This document shows, piece after piece, positions 26,541 to 36,401 of a DNA stretch of 64,000 nucleotides. Every line of letters starts with the position of its first letter. The first letter of the stretch is position 1. The DNA is from Xanthomonas phaseoli pv. phaseoli. Lineage in GTDB: Bacteria; Pseudomonadota; Gammaproteobacteria; Xanthomonadales; Xanthomonadaceae. The notes below the pieces were generated by a model, which saw nothing but the letters and a program-made list of their open reading frames with translations, made no database searches and had not been told where the DNA came from. A program made the translations under genes and the position numbers. The stretch is taken from contig CP094244.1 in assembly GCA_022749655.1 (NCBI GenBank), positions 1-64,000 on the forward strand, in the 5' to 3' direction.

Positions 26541-26872
26541 ACACCGGACTCACCGGCAAGCTCGCCGCCCTGGACAAGAACAAGACCCAGCCGGAGAAGC
26601 CGGCGCGCCCAGCGGCGGACGCCGACAGTGCGCAAGGCACCAGCCGCCCATCCAGCGCTGGTAAGAGCGCGCCGAAGGTCGGGGCGACACGAACCGTCAC
26701 AATCCGGCACCTGACCGACGACGACCTGCGCCGGCTATCTGAATTTAGGTATACCCACAACCTGACGATTCAGGACATTTCCATCAAGGGCATTTCCATG
26801 TTCCTCACCTCGATGGGACTTGCCCCGCTGTCCGCGATGGCCGACACCCCAGACGACGGCCAGGCTGAATAA
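26537..26872 (+). CDS. Ribbon-helix-helix partition partner (ParB-like)
   Basis: A 111-aa protein. The N-terminal half is disordered and Lys/Pro/Ala-rich (QPEKPARPAADADSAQG). The C-terminal half is an RHH fold: TRTVTIRHLTDDDLRRLSEF then IQDISIKGISMFLTSMGL. This layout is that of ParG-like centromere-binding proteins that stimulate ParA through the N-terminal tail. It is coupled to parA by ATGA overlap and followed at once by the GCATGC repeats. Confidence 0.75.
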   Translation: MNTGLTGKLAALDKNKTQPEKPARPAADADSAQGTSRPSSAGKSAPKVGATRTVTIRHLTDDDLRRLSEFRYTHNLTIQDISIKGISMFLTSMGLAPLSAMADTPDDGQAE

Positions 26873-26873
26873 T

Positions 26874-27110
26874 CTTGCATGCAAGACGACTCGCAGGCAT
26901 GCATGCATGCTGAAATGAAGACAAACAGTCGTGCATGTAAGTCTGCAAGGTTGCTTAGTGTCTAGCATGCAAGACAGCAAGCTGTCATGCATGCATGTCG
27001 GAAAGGTGCATGCAAGTCGTCAAGCCGCTGACGCAGCTTGCAGGCATGCAGGCTGCCACAACCACCATATAAGCCGCATGCAAGTCATCAAGCATGCGTG
27101 CATGCAGGTG
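26874..27110. repeat. Probable partition centromere: direct and inverted GCATGC repeats
   Basis: A 240-bp AT-richer region with at least ten GCATGC or near-GCATGC units. Four direct repeats follow the form GCATGCAAG[A/T]C..C: near 26877, 26966, 27009 and 27076, with a diverged one at 26933 (GCATGTAAGTCTGCAAG). Position directly after the RHH gene and resemblance to clusters 1 and 2 support a role as binding sites of the partition protein. Confidence 0.68.
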
Positions 27111-27115
27111 TAGGG

Positions 27116-28180
27116 ATGGGTGCCCAGGTCGTTGAAGCCTTCGCCAAGGGCCGGACAAATCGGCGGATACTCGCCGGTAAGCCGCGCGAGGTCGGCCGGT
27201 GGGTGATCGGCGACGAAGGAACCCGCCGCCGGCTTCTGAGCTTCGCACCTGGTGACCGCTTCGCGCTCGACCTGTGGGAGCAAAACGACTATGGCACAAC
27301 CCGTTGGCGGGTCGTGCTGTGTGAAGCATTACAGCCCGGCGAGACCGGGGATAGCGTGCCATCGGTGCGCCCCGATGTTGCCATTCTGGCCGACATTACC
27401 GGCGCAACACGGGTGCGCGCGTATGTCGCTTGGTTAGCCCTCAATCGCGCGAAAATTGAGACGCTAAATCGGCTAGAATTGGCGCGAATCGAACAGTTTT
27501 TCCAGCGCATGCCACTGGCGCGGTTGAAGGTTTTAACCGCCGACGTGAGAGCCAAACTCCCCGGAAAAGGCGAGGTTAGCGGCATGTCTGTGACACGAAA
27601 AAGGGTCATATCAGGACTGGCAATCGGTCTAGGTCTGGCGGTTTTGGCTCCGGCGCTTGGCTGGGCAAGTGCCCGTATTCTTAGCGCGTTTGGGTTCACT
27701 GTCATCGCCAATTTGTCGCCCAGCGTTGCGCAGGGCATGTATCTACTGGACCGCAATGTGCGTAGCGCAGAGCGGGGTCAGCTGGTCGCTTTTCCGCCCC
27801 ACAATGCCGCTGCCCGGTACGGCTTTGAACGCGGTTGGATGAAGCCCGGAAGTCTCTACATCAAGCGCGTTGGTGCCGTCGCCGGTGACACCGTGTGCGT
27901 CAATGTCGAAGTCACGATTGCGACCCCGACGACACCCGGGCACCCGGCGACGTTTACACGCGTAGGTGCTGTATCTGCAACGGATCACACAGGTGTGCCG
28001 CTACCCCATGCGCTGCAAGGTTGCAATCGCGTGACCGCAGGACACATTTTTCCCGTCGGTGACGGCTTAGCGAACAGCTACGACGGCCGCTATTACGGGT
28101 TTGTGCCGGTGACCCTGATTGCCGGACGCATCACGCCGATATGGACCCAGGCGCAGCCAGATGGAGCCGATCATGAGTGA
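27116..28180 (+). CDS. traF: DUF2840-TraF fusion: conjugal signal peptidase
   Basis: A 354-aa frame with two parts. Residues 1-155 resemble DUF2840 (RRRLLSFAPGDRFALDLWEQNDYGTTRWRVVL, SVRPDVAILADITG). Residues 160-354 are an S26 conjugative peptidase. It has a membrane segment (VISGLAIGLGLAVLAPALGWA), the Ser motif LSPSVAQGMYLLDR, the Lys in SLYIKRVGAVAGDTV and the C-terminal DGRYYGFVPV box. TraF trims and cyclises TrbC pilin. These are normally two adjacent genes; the internal Met at SGMSVTRK could be the original TraF start. It overlaps the next gene by 8 bases. Confidence 0.78.
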   Translation: MGAQVVEAFAKGRTNRRILAGKPREVGRWVIGDEGTRRRLLSFAPGDRFALDLWEQNDYGTTRWRVVLCEALQPGETGDSVPSVRPDVAILADITGATRVRAYVAWLALNRAKIETLNRLELARIEQFFQRMPLARLKVLTADVRAKLPGKGEVSGMSVTRKRVISGLAIGLGLAVLAPALGWASARILSAFGFTVIANLSPSVAQGMYLLDRNVRSAERGQLVAFPPHNAAARYGFERGWMKPGSLYIKRVGAVAGDTVCVNVEVTIATPTTPGHPATFTRVGAVSATDHTGVPLPHALQGCNRVTAGHIFPVGDGLANSYDGRYYGFVPVTLIAGRITPIWTQAQPDGADHE

Positions 28181-28763
28181 CCTGATGTCGCTAATTCTCG
28201 CCTGTTCTATCGGCGTGCATCCGCAGACCGTGCAAGCCATCATTAAGCATGAAAGCGGCGGCAACCCCTACGCCATCAACAATCAGGCCCGTAGCTTCTA
28301 CCCGACCAGGCTGGAGGACGCGCAACGCATTGCGGTCGAACAGGTGCGCGCGGGACGCAGTACCGATATCGGACTGATGCAGATCAACTCGCAACATCTA
28401 GGCAAGTTAGGGTTAACCCCGATTGACCTGCTGGACCCGTGCACGAACATCCGTGTCGGCACCACCATCCTCAGCCAGAACTATGCGCAAACATGGGCCA
28501 AGTATCGCGCCGAAAAGCCGGCATTGCTGGGTGCGCTTTCGATATACAACACGGGCAACGAGTCGCGCGGATTGCGTAACGGATATGTGGGCTGGGTGTC
28601 GCAAGCGGCCGGGGTCACGGTCAACTTGCCCGCTGGCGAGAGAGGGAGCGGCCGGCGGTCCACCAAAGCCCAATCCAATGCTGTTTCCGTGGTGTCGCCA
28701 GCTGCCGCGCCAACCGGGTTTGCAGGAACCGGCCCGAAGCCTTCAAAGCAGGGGCCACGCTGA
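28173..28763 (+). CDS. Lytic transglycosylase of the transfer system (TrbN/VirB1-like)
   Basis: A 196-aa protein with an SLT domain over residues 1-145. The catalytic Glu is in QAIIKHESGGNPYAIN, then GLMQINSQHLGKLG, LDPCTNIRVGTTILSQNYAQ and LSIYNTGNESRG. The tail is basic and disordered. It opens the peptidoglycan for the mating channel. The ATG at 28173 lies inside the end of traF, so it is translationally coupled. It differs from the truncated VirB1-type enzyme at 4350. Confidence 0.88.
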   Translation: MSDLMSLILACSIGVHPQTVQAIIKHESGGNPYAINNQARSFYPTRLEDAQRIAVEQVRAGRSTDIGLMQINSQHLGKLGLTPIDLLDPCTNIRVGTTILSQNYAQTWAKYRAEKPALLGALSIYNTGNESRGLRNGYVGWVSQAAGVTVNLPAGERGSGRRSTKAQSNAVSVVSPAAAPTGFAGTGPKPSKQGPR

Positions 28764-29049
28764 CCGCTTGTGTGGCGCTGTGGGCGGCCTGGTCGTCCAG
28801 GTGAGTGGACCCAGTGGTGCTACTCGGCGACGCGCCAGAGCAGTGCGAGGCCGGGTGGTGGGTTTCTGGGGTAGGGTGGCCAGGTCGAGGGGGTCGGGGG
28901 TCGGAGGGCAAAACGGAGAAGAAGGGCAAGATAAAAGTGTGTGTGGTATGTGGGTTTTAACTGACTATTTTTATTGGTTTTTTCTTACAACGTTTGCAGC
29001 TGACTATGTTGTAAATTACAACAGAGATTTTTAAGGCTGGGAGACTGCC
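28764..29049. promoter_or_regulatory. Leader of the relaxase gene with a palindrome
   Basis: About 285 bases without a gene. The last 100 are AT-rich and hold the perfect palindrome GTTGTAAATTACAAC (29008-29022), 27 bases before the likely relaxase start. It is a candidate operator for autoregulation; the origin of transfer may also lie in this region, but no nick site can be named. Confidence 0.5.
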
Positions 29050-32005
29050 GTGGCCGGCATTGAAAAGCGGAGTTCATCGGGGCTAGACCAGAGCGCTGGG
29101 AAGGGCAGCCAGGGTGCAAGTAGCACCGACAAGCCGCTGCGCGTTCGTCTGTCAGGGGCGCCAGGCGCGTAACAATTCCCAGGTCAACGAAGTCATCAGC
29201 CGTGTCAAAAGCGCTGCCAAGCGGGCGGCACGTACCGGGCGCATTTCCGGCGCGATCACGCACCATGCAGGGCGCGGCGCTGGCGTCAGGATCAATACCG
29301 GAAGCCGACAGCAGCGCGTCACCATCAAGGCCCGTGTGGTTGCAGCGCCACGGGTCGGAGCAAAGGCCGCCATGCAGCGGCACGTTGACTATGCGCAACG
29401 CCACGGCGTAGATAAGGATGGTGGGCCGGCGCGCCCTTTTACCGACACGGGCGAACTCACGCGCGAGCAGACATCGCAGTTCGTGGACCGGGCAGAGCCT
29501 GACCGGCATTCGTTCCGATTCATCGTCTCGCCGGAAGATGGCGCTAACCTGAATCTAGAAAGCTACACGCGTGATCTGATGCAACAGATGGAGCGGGATC
29601 TAGGGACAAAACTGGATTGGATGGCGGTCGCCCACCATGACACCGACAACCCGCACGTGCACATCATCGTGCGTGGTGTGGATGACAAGGGCGGCGACCT
29701 GGTGATTAGCCGCGACTACATCAGCAATGGCATGCGCGAGCGGGCGCGTGAGCTGGCAACCCGTGAGCTGGGATATCGGAGTGATATCGACATCTATCGT
29801 TCCGCTGCGAGGGAGGTCACGCAGGAGCGCTGGACGGGTCTGGACGCGTCCATGCTTCGGGAGCAGCAGAGCCGCGAAAGCGGCCTAATCCATGCCGGTA
29901 AGGTGCATGCAGATCCGTTCCGCAATGCACAGCGGCAATTGCGGCTCCAACGGCTGGCGATCCTGCGTGATCACGGCTTAGCCACCGAACATATGCCCGG
30001 TCGCTGGAAGATCCACGCGAACGCGCCGGAGGCGATGCGTGCGATGGCGCAAGAGCGCAGGCTAGCAACAGAACTCAAGCCGCACATTGACGCCGAGCGT
30101 AGCCGGCGTGGACTGCTGGCGGACAAGGACAGTCTGAAAGCTGCACCCGTGCAGGGTGTCATCCTTGATCGCGGATTGGCAGACAAACTGTCAGGCATCG
30201 AGTACGTCATTGTTGGCGGATTCGACGGCCAGGTGCATTACGCGACGCTTAGCATGCACTCAGAGCGACACATGCCTGAGCGCGGACGCGTCGGCGACAC
30301 GGTGGAGCTGGGCACCTACACGCCGCCAGCCGCCACGTCTGCGGACAAGAACGTGCTAAGGCGCTTGAAGAGCGGCGTCTATCTCCCGGACGCGCATCTG
30401 GCCGAGGTGAAGACGTGGGACCCGAAGCGCTTGCCTGCGAATGCAACGCCGGAGTCCTACATTGATGCGCACGTCAATCGCATGGAAGCACTGGCGAGCC
30501 GCGGACATGTCACCAAGCTGCCTGACGGCACGTTCCGTGTGCCGCCAGACCTCTTGGCGCGGCTCGATGGTGATCCAGCCATTGCCCGTGACAAAAGCTC
30601 GTTCGTGCGTCTGGACGTTAAGGCGCAAGGCTCGCTAAACCGCCAGAGCCAAGTCATCGGGCGCACGTTCCTTGACGACCAGCTGGCCGCTGGTCGCCTT
30701 GAGCAGCTGAAGAACACCACTGTCCGCACACGCACCCAGGTGCAGTTCCTAGACGCACTGGAAGCGCGTGCCGACCGCCTGGTTGAGTTGCAGCTGGCCC
30801 AGCGCACTCCCGCTGGGGTGCGCTTGAAGGCCGGCTTTGACGACGAGCTGCGCGACATGGAGCGCGCGATGGTGCAGAAACACCAGGTGGCGGGACTATT
30901 GAAGCCACATCTTCGAGCCGAGCGGAGCCAGAGCGGGCGACTGGCTGACGAAAAGAGCCTAGAGACATCTGGACCGGTCCAGGGCGTCATTCTCGACCGT
31001 GGGCAGGCCGCCGACAAGCGATCGGGCGCCGAATACGTCGTCGTCGCCGGCTTCGACGGCCAGGTGCATTACGCGACGCTCAGTGCCCCGTCGGAGCGGC
31101 ACATGGTCGAACGCGGGCAAGTGGGTGACACCGTGACCCTCGATAGCTACACGCCGCCGGTCGCCACGGCGGCAGACAAGAACGTGCTGCGGCGGTTGAA
31201 GGATGAGATCTATTCCCCTGAGGCACACCTGGAAGAGGTCAAGGAATGGGACCCGAAACGTCTGCCCGGCAACGCAACGCCAGAGTCCTACATCGAGGCG
31301 CACGTGCGGCGTATGGACGCCTTGGCGCACCGAGGCCATGTGACCAAGTTGGAGGACGGCACCTTCCAGGTGCCGGCCGACCTGGTGGAGCGTGTCAACG
31401 CTGATCCCACACTCAGCGACCCCAAGCGCGCCTTTGTGCGCCTGGACGTGCTTGGGAAGGGGCCGCTGCCTCAGCAGAGCCAGGTCATGGCACGCACGTT
31501 CCTGGACGACCAACTGGCCGCTGGTCGCCTTGAGCAGCTGAAGGGCGCCACCAGCCGCACCCGCACGCAAGCGCAGTTCCTGGAAGCGCTGGAAGCGCGC
31601 ACCGACCGCCTGGTCGCACTGCGGATGGCCGAGCGCACTCCTGCGGGCGTGCGCCTGAAGGCGGGCTTTGACGAAGACATGCGCGGCGTGGAGCTGGCCG
31701 ATGCACAGAAACGGCTAGCGTCCAAGTACGGCCAGCCGGTCAATCTCGATGTGGCCCGCCGCTTTCAGGGCACCGTGGAAGCCATCGAGAACCTGCCCAG
31801 CGGCCCCCATGCGGTGATTGTGCAGAACGGAGCGTTTGCGGTGGTGCCGGCGAAGGACGGCCTGCAAAGCCAGCTCGGCAACACCGTCGCGGTGCAGCTG
31901 GCGAAGGGCCAGAGCATGAACCAAGCCTTCCAGTCGGTGCGCATCCGCTTCGCGGCAATGGATGTGCTGGACAAGGGCAAATCGTTAGGACTCACACGGA
32001 GTTAA
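29050..32005 (+). CDS. Conjugative relaxase with a duplicated C-terminal module
   Basis: About 985 aa. The best start is the GTG at 29050 after GGGAG (VAGIEKRSSSGLDQSAG), with one frame break near 29155 in a GGGGCG run; the long frame then continues RNNSQVNEVISRVKSAAKRA. The nuclease part has the histidine triad HHDTDNPHVHIIVRG and an upstream Tyr in HVDYAQRHGV. The C-terminal two-thirds resemble DUF3363. A module of about 275 aa is present twice in tandem (see finding). It nicks oriT and pilots the strand through the coupling protein encoded just downstream. Confidence 0.85.
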
Positions 32006-32009
32006 ACCG

Positions 32010-34060
32010 ATGGCACCACAAAGCAAACAACGCGAGAAAACGCGCCATGCTGGCGGACTGCGGGGCGGTCCCATGGTCGCTTGCGTGGTCTGCATCTTTC
32101 TGGGGGTGTGGGCAGCGGGCCAGTACGTCGCCTACGCGCTGGCCTACCAGCCCCAGCTCGGCGCGCCCTGGTTCCAGATCCAGGGGCACGGGATCTATGC
32201 GCCATGGTCGTACTTCCCGTGGCTGTGGGACTACAACGCCTACGCGCCGGACATCTTCACGCGCGCCATCTACATCGTTGGCGCATCTGCGGTGCTGGGT
32301 TTCGTGGTCATGGTGGCGGTGGCCATCTACCGAACCCGCGCCCAGGAGGACGTGCTGACGCACGGCTCGGCGCGCTGGGCAGAGGCCAAAGAAATCGAAA
32401 AATCGGGGCTGCTGGGGCAGGCCGGCGTGGTGCTGGGGCTGACCGAGGACGGCCGTTACCTGACCCATGACGGTCCTGAGCATCTGGAAGTCACCGCCCC
32501 AAGCCGGTCGGGCAAGGGCGTGGGCATCGTCGTGCCCACGCTGCTGAACTGGCAGGCCAGCGTAGTGGTCAACGACATCAAGGGCGAGAATTGGGAACTG
32601 ACATCGGGTTACCGGAGCCGGATCGGCTACGTCCTGAAATTCAACCCAACCCAGCGCGACACCTGCCGTTTCAATCCGCTGGCCGAGATCCGCCCCGGTG
32701 ACAACGAGGTCAAGGATGCCCAGAACGTCACCGACATGCTGGTGGACCCGGATGGCAAGGGCAAACCCGACCATTGGAGCAAGGAGGCCGACTCGTGGCT
32801 GCTAGCGGTGGTGCTGCACGTCCTCTACGCGGAGCCGGACAAGACCTTGGCCGGCATCGCCATGTTCCTGGACAACCCGGAACGGACGATGGAAGCCACG
32901 CTGCAATACATGCTCGACACCAAGCACCGCAACGGCACGGTGCACCCGGTCGTTGCGATCGGGGCCAGGGCCATGCTCAACAAGAGCGCCAACGAGCGCA
33001 GCGGTGTGCATTCCACCGCGCGCAGCTTCTTCAACCTGTACTACGACCCCATCGTGCAGGCCGCAACGTGTGAAAGCGACTTCCGCATCACCGACCTGAT
33101 GCGCGCCAAATATCCGTTGTCGCTGTATCTGATCAGCCCGCCGAGCGACAAGTCGCGTTTGCGGCCGCTGTTCCGGCTGATGCTGCAACAGATCACCCGC
33201 CGGCTCACCGAGGAATTGCACCCGGAGGGCAACAAGCACCGGCTACTCCTGCTGGTCGATGAGTTCCCATCGCTGGGCAAGTTGGAGTTCTTTGAGGAAG
33301 TGCTGGGCTACGTCGCCGGCTATGGCATCAAGTGCATGATGATCAACCAGAGCTATAACCAAATAGTGAAGTATTACGGGCCGAGTAATACCGTCATGGA
33401 CGGTGCGCATATCCACGTGTGGTATGCGCCCAACACCGACGAAACGGCCAAGCGCATCAGCGATTCACTCGGGATGACGACCGAGATTCACCAGCAGACC
33501 AACTACACCGGAGGCCGGTTGTCCGGCTGGCTGGGCCATGTGATGGTGTCCAACCAGGAATCGGCCCGCGCCTTGATGACACCAGGCGAGGTGCGGGAAA
33601 TGGACCCGGCCAAGAAGATCATCGTGGTGGCGGGCTTGCCGCCGATCATGGCGGTGAAGATCAAGTTTTACAGCGACGCCAAGTTCCGCGACCTGGTGCC
33701 GCCGACCGATGCGCGCGGGAAGGTACTGGACCCGACCCACAAGTACGCGCCCGTCGCCAACACTGCCGCCAGGCCATACCCCTACGGGCCGCCAGTGGCC
33801 GGCAATCCGTGGGGCAAGCTGCCCCCGCTGTGGTGCCGGTCGCGGTGGCGGCCGCCCTGCAACCGGCCGTCCAAGACTCCCGCGACCTGGACGCCATTCC
33901 CGAGCCGACGCCCGCACCGGAGGTAGCCGTCGAAGCCGCGCCGATGCTCGATGACGATATCGACGCCGATGCCGGCACCCGAGAACACACCGTCAGCCCC
34001 GCCGCCAAAGCCGATGGCATGGATGCAGCCGACGACGACATGGACTACATGCTCCCATGA
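32010..34060 (+). CDS. traG: Type IV coupling protein TraG/VirD4
   Basis: Two N-terminal membrane segments (VACVVCIFLGVWAAGQYVAY and AIYIVGASAVLGFVVMVAV). Walker A is APSRSGKGVG, Walker B LLLLVDEFPSLG, and the family motif KCMMINQSYNQI follows. The hexameric ATPase links relaxase-DNA to the mating channel. Near 33826 a CCCCC run shifts the frame. The neighbouring frame carries the expected acidic tail (DDDIDADAG to DDDMDYMLP) and ends at 34060, where ATGA overlaps the next gene. One missing C explains it. Confidence 0.9.
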
Positions 34061-34566
34061 AGAAATCTGTCGGTAAGACCATCCTGCACACGCAAATCGA
34101 AACCCGGCTCATGCAGCTGGCCAAGCGCGAGGCCGCCGAGCGGCGCATTCCGTTGCGCGCGGTGGTGGAGGCCGCGCTGGCCGAGCGTTACGACCCCGAA
34201 CATGCCAAAGCCGAAGAAATGCTGGTCTTGAAGGAGCTGCGGTCACTGCGCAACGAGGTACGCAATGTCCACTTCGGCAATCAGATGCTGGTGGAGCTGA
34301 CCACGCTCACGACCAAGAACCTGTTTGCACGGCTGCCGGCAGCCACACCGGCCAGCAACGCAGCCGGGGAGGGCTTCTACAATGCACTGATTGCATCGGT
34401 AGAACGGGTCTTCAGCGGGCGCACGCCGTTGCTGGACAAGTTGACCGCCTCGCTGCTACGTGCCCAGACCGATAGCGAGTTTGACGCCCTGCAAGCAGCA
34501 ACCGGGCAGACCGACAACGCCGACAACGATTCAGAGGCCCCCCATGAACGCATTACGCTCCCCTAA
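34057..34566 (+). CDS. Transfer-region protein coupled to traG, 169 aa
   Basis: The N-terminus KTILHTQIETRLMQLAKREAAERRIPLRAVVEAALAERY has the strand-helix-helix pattern of ribbon-helix-helix proteins. The rest is helical (LVLKELRSLRNEVRNVHFGNQ). It overlaps traG by 4 bases. An accessory DNA-processing or TraK-like role is possible; no proof from sequence. Confidence 0.65.
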   Translation: MKKSVGKTILHTQIETRLMQLAKREAAERRIPLRAVVEAALAERYDPEHAKAEEMLVLKELRSLRNEVRNVHFGNQMLVELTTLTTKNLFARLPAATPASNAAGEGFYNALIASVERVFSGRTPLLDKLTASLLRAQTDSEFDALQAATGQTDNADNDSEAPHERITLP

Positions 34567-35119
34567 GGTGTCCGTTTCGATGGTCAGCCACCCGCCTGTA
34601 TGGAGGCTCAAAATCCAGTTGCTTGGCATCACCCCCACAGTGTGGCGTCGGCTCGACACCTACGCTGATGTGGAATTGGCGCAGCTGCACTACTTCATCC
34701 AAGGCGCGATGGGCTGGGAATTGATGCACCTGTTCTCGTTCGGGCATGGCAATGGCAGCAAGATTTCCAATAAGCGCCGCTTGTACGATGTCTCTGACAT
34801 TGGAGAGACGCTGATCTACACCTATGACTTTGGCGATGACTGGCAACATCGAGTGACCGTCGAAAAGCTGATGGAAAAACCAACAGAGAGTTACCCGCAC
34901 TTAATTACCGGCAAGTGCGCCTGTCCACCGGAGGACTGCGGCGGCCCATGGGGCTATGCGGAGATGCTCAGGGTACTTGCTGGGCGCAGCAGTGCTCGCC
35001 GACGTGAACTCACCGAGTGGTTAGGTGGCCCATTCGACCCCAGCTCGTTCGATATTAGTGAGGCCAGAGAACGTCTTGCCGAGTACGCCAAGCTGTCCAT
35101 GCCGAAAGCTCACCGTTGA
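34544..35119 (+). CDS. pRiA4b ORF-3-like protein
   Basis: A 191-aa protein of the family named after plasmid pRiA4b ORF-3, often carried by transposons. Key segments are VWRLKIQLLGITPTVWRRL, LHYFIQGAMGWELMHLFSF, LIYTYDFGDDWQHRVTVEK and CPPEDCGGPWGYAEMLRVL, the last perhaps metal-binding. It is closely similar to the gene at 55333 inside the Tn3 transposon. The start overlaps the end of the preceding gene by 23 bases; a Met at 34580 is an alternative. Function unknown. Confidence 0.8.
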   Translation: MNALRSPKVSVSMVSHPPVWRLKIQLLGITPTVWRRLDTYADVELAQLHYFIQGAMGWELMHLFSFGHGNGSKISNKRRLYDVSDIGETLIYTYDFGDDWQHRVTVEKLMEKPTESYPHLITGKCACPPEDCGGPWGYAEMLRVLAGRSSARRRELTEWLGGPFDPSSFDISEARERLAEYAKLSMPKAHR

Positions 35120-35284
35120 ACGCCACCTGCGCTGCGCTGGTGGCGCGGTGGACGGGTCGCATCACACACCCAGTGACCTCGTACACTCACCGCAAGACAG
35201 TTGCAGCGTGCCAAACCTCGAAAGAGACGAGGTAGTGGATGGGCCGTTGGTGGCAAGATCAGGTCGCAGACCTCGCAAAAGCGA

Positions 35285-35569
35285 TCAACTGAAACGTCTG
35301 TTGCGGATATCCTGGCGTTCCTCTGCGGTCAGATCATCAATGTGGATGTAGTGGACGCCTAGACCGCGCGGTGCGCTCAGAAGCTGCGATTCGCTCTCAT
35401 CTTGGCTATTGTCGGGCGAAGAGATCAGGCCAACGATCGTTCCATGCGGGGCCACCCGCCATAGGGCCACGCGTTGGAAGACGCGTGGCTCATCGGCCCC
35501 GGCAGCTTGTGGATAGGTGGCGTACCAACCATCGGCAGGCAGGTAGCGGTAAGAACCGTAGTCGTTCAT
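35285..35569 (-). CDS. Hypothetical protein, 94 aa
   Basis: Minus-strand frame MNDYGSYRYLPADGWYATYP to IRNRRFS. It has Trp/Tyr-rich beta-like segments (RVALWRVAPHGTIVGLIS). No family recognised. It stands alone between two plus-strand genes, so it needs its own promoter. Confidence 0.5.
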   Translation of the reverse strand: MNDYGSYRYLPADGWYATYPQAAGADEPRVFQRVALWRVAPHGTIVGLISSPDNSQDESESQLLSAPRGLGVHYIHIDDLTAEERQDIRNRRFS

Positions 35570-35898
35570 AGCGTCTCTGGGCGATGCGGGATGACGCTTT
35601 GATTGTCGATATGCGCCGATAGGCGGGATGCGGGAGTTTCTGATTTGGCGCTCCAGCTACGTACCGGGTCATCTGGGCTTCGCTGCTGCGAGAAGAGTTT
35701 CGCGCACTACGCGCAGTGCGCCGGACGGGCTGCAAGAGCTAACAGCTGGTGACCGAGGTCTGGACAGGTTCGTTTCAGGACTGTCGTCAAGGAGTAAGGG
35801 ATGGAGACAGCCATCCCAGCAATGCGGATCCGGTCCGTGCTACCTAGTCGTTGGCTTGAAACCGCCGCCTTTCGTCGGCTTGATTACGAGGAGAACTG
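35570..35898. other. Intergenic region upstream of the avidin gene
   Basis: No supported gene. It ends with GAGGAGAACTG, the ribosome site of the avidin gene. No clear promoter box is seen. Confidence 0.45.
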
Positions 35899-36343
35899 AT
35901 GATGTCCATGTCCATGCGTCAATATGCTGCCTGCGTTGTGCTGCTCGGAAGTTGCATCTCGCTCGCCCAGGCAGCGCCAACCTGCAACAACCCGGTAGGC
36001 GAATGGAAACCAGCTGGGTTCCACACTCACGATCACCGCCGTACAGACCTCCGGGCAGCTCTCGGGTACGTACATCTCGCCTTCCGGTACCACTGGTTCG
36101 GTGTATCCACTGGTCGGCTGGTTTGCCAATCCGGTTGCTGGGTCGACGGCATTGAGCAAACTGCCCGCCATCACTTTTTCGGTGCAGTGGGGTAACTACG
36201 GCAGCATGACTGCCTGGACCGGTACCTGTGATGCGTCTGGCGGCGTGCCGACCATCACCACAGTCTGGCACTTGGTGCGGACCGGTTCCCAGTATTCGTG
36301 GGACCACATGCTGACCAACAGCGATGTTTTCGTCCCCAAATGA
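35899..36343 (+). CDS. Avidin-family biotin-binding protein (frame break near 36007)
   Basis: A signal peptide (MRQYAACVVLLGSCISLAQA|APT) precedes an avidin barrel. After GEWK the frame shifts at an A-run. The other frame reads NQLGSTLTITAVQTSGQLSG, TYISPSGTTGSVYPLVGWF, ITFSVQWGNYGSMTAWTGTC, TVWHLVRTGSQYSWDHML and ends NSDVFVPK. Matches to avidin/streptavidin are W-x-N-x-LGS at the first strand, G-T-Y, F-x-V-x-W, the binding-site Trp in TAWTG and VWHL, and the late Asp that contacts biotin in streptavidin. It would be exported and could sequester biotin. Xanthavidin is a known relative in Xanthomonas. Confidence 0.85.
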
Positions 36344-36351
36344 CAGAGAGC

Positions 36352-36401
36352 TGTCGCCAACAAAACTCCCAGCACAGAGCCTGAGAGTTTTGTTGGCGAC
36401 A
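36352..36401. repeat. 17-bp perfect inverted repeat
   Basis: TGTCGCCAACAAAACTC (36352-36368) and GAGTTTTGTTGGCGACA (36385-36401) with a 16-base spacer, eight bases after the avidin stop. There is no T-run, so it is not a standard terminator. The TGTCGCCAA core also occurs in the inverted repeat at 6141-6184, near 5772, and in the resolvase-gene upstream region near 56639, so it may be a recombination site or an element end. Confidence 0.65.

Noticed and set aside
26870..27115. CRISPR array
   Set aside because: The repeats are short palindromes with irregular spacing and no cas genes; partition sites explain them better.
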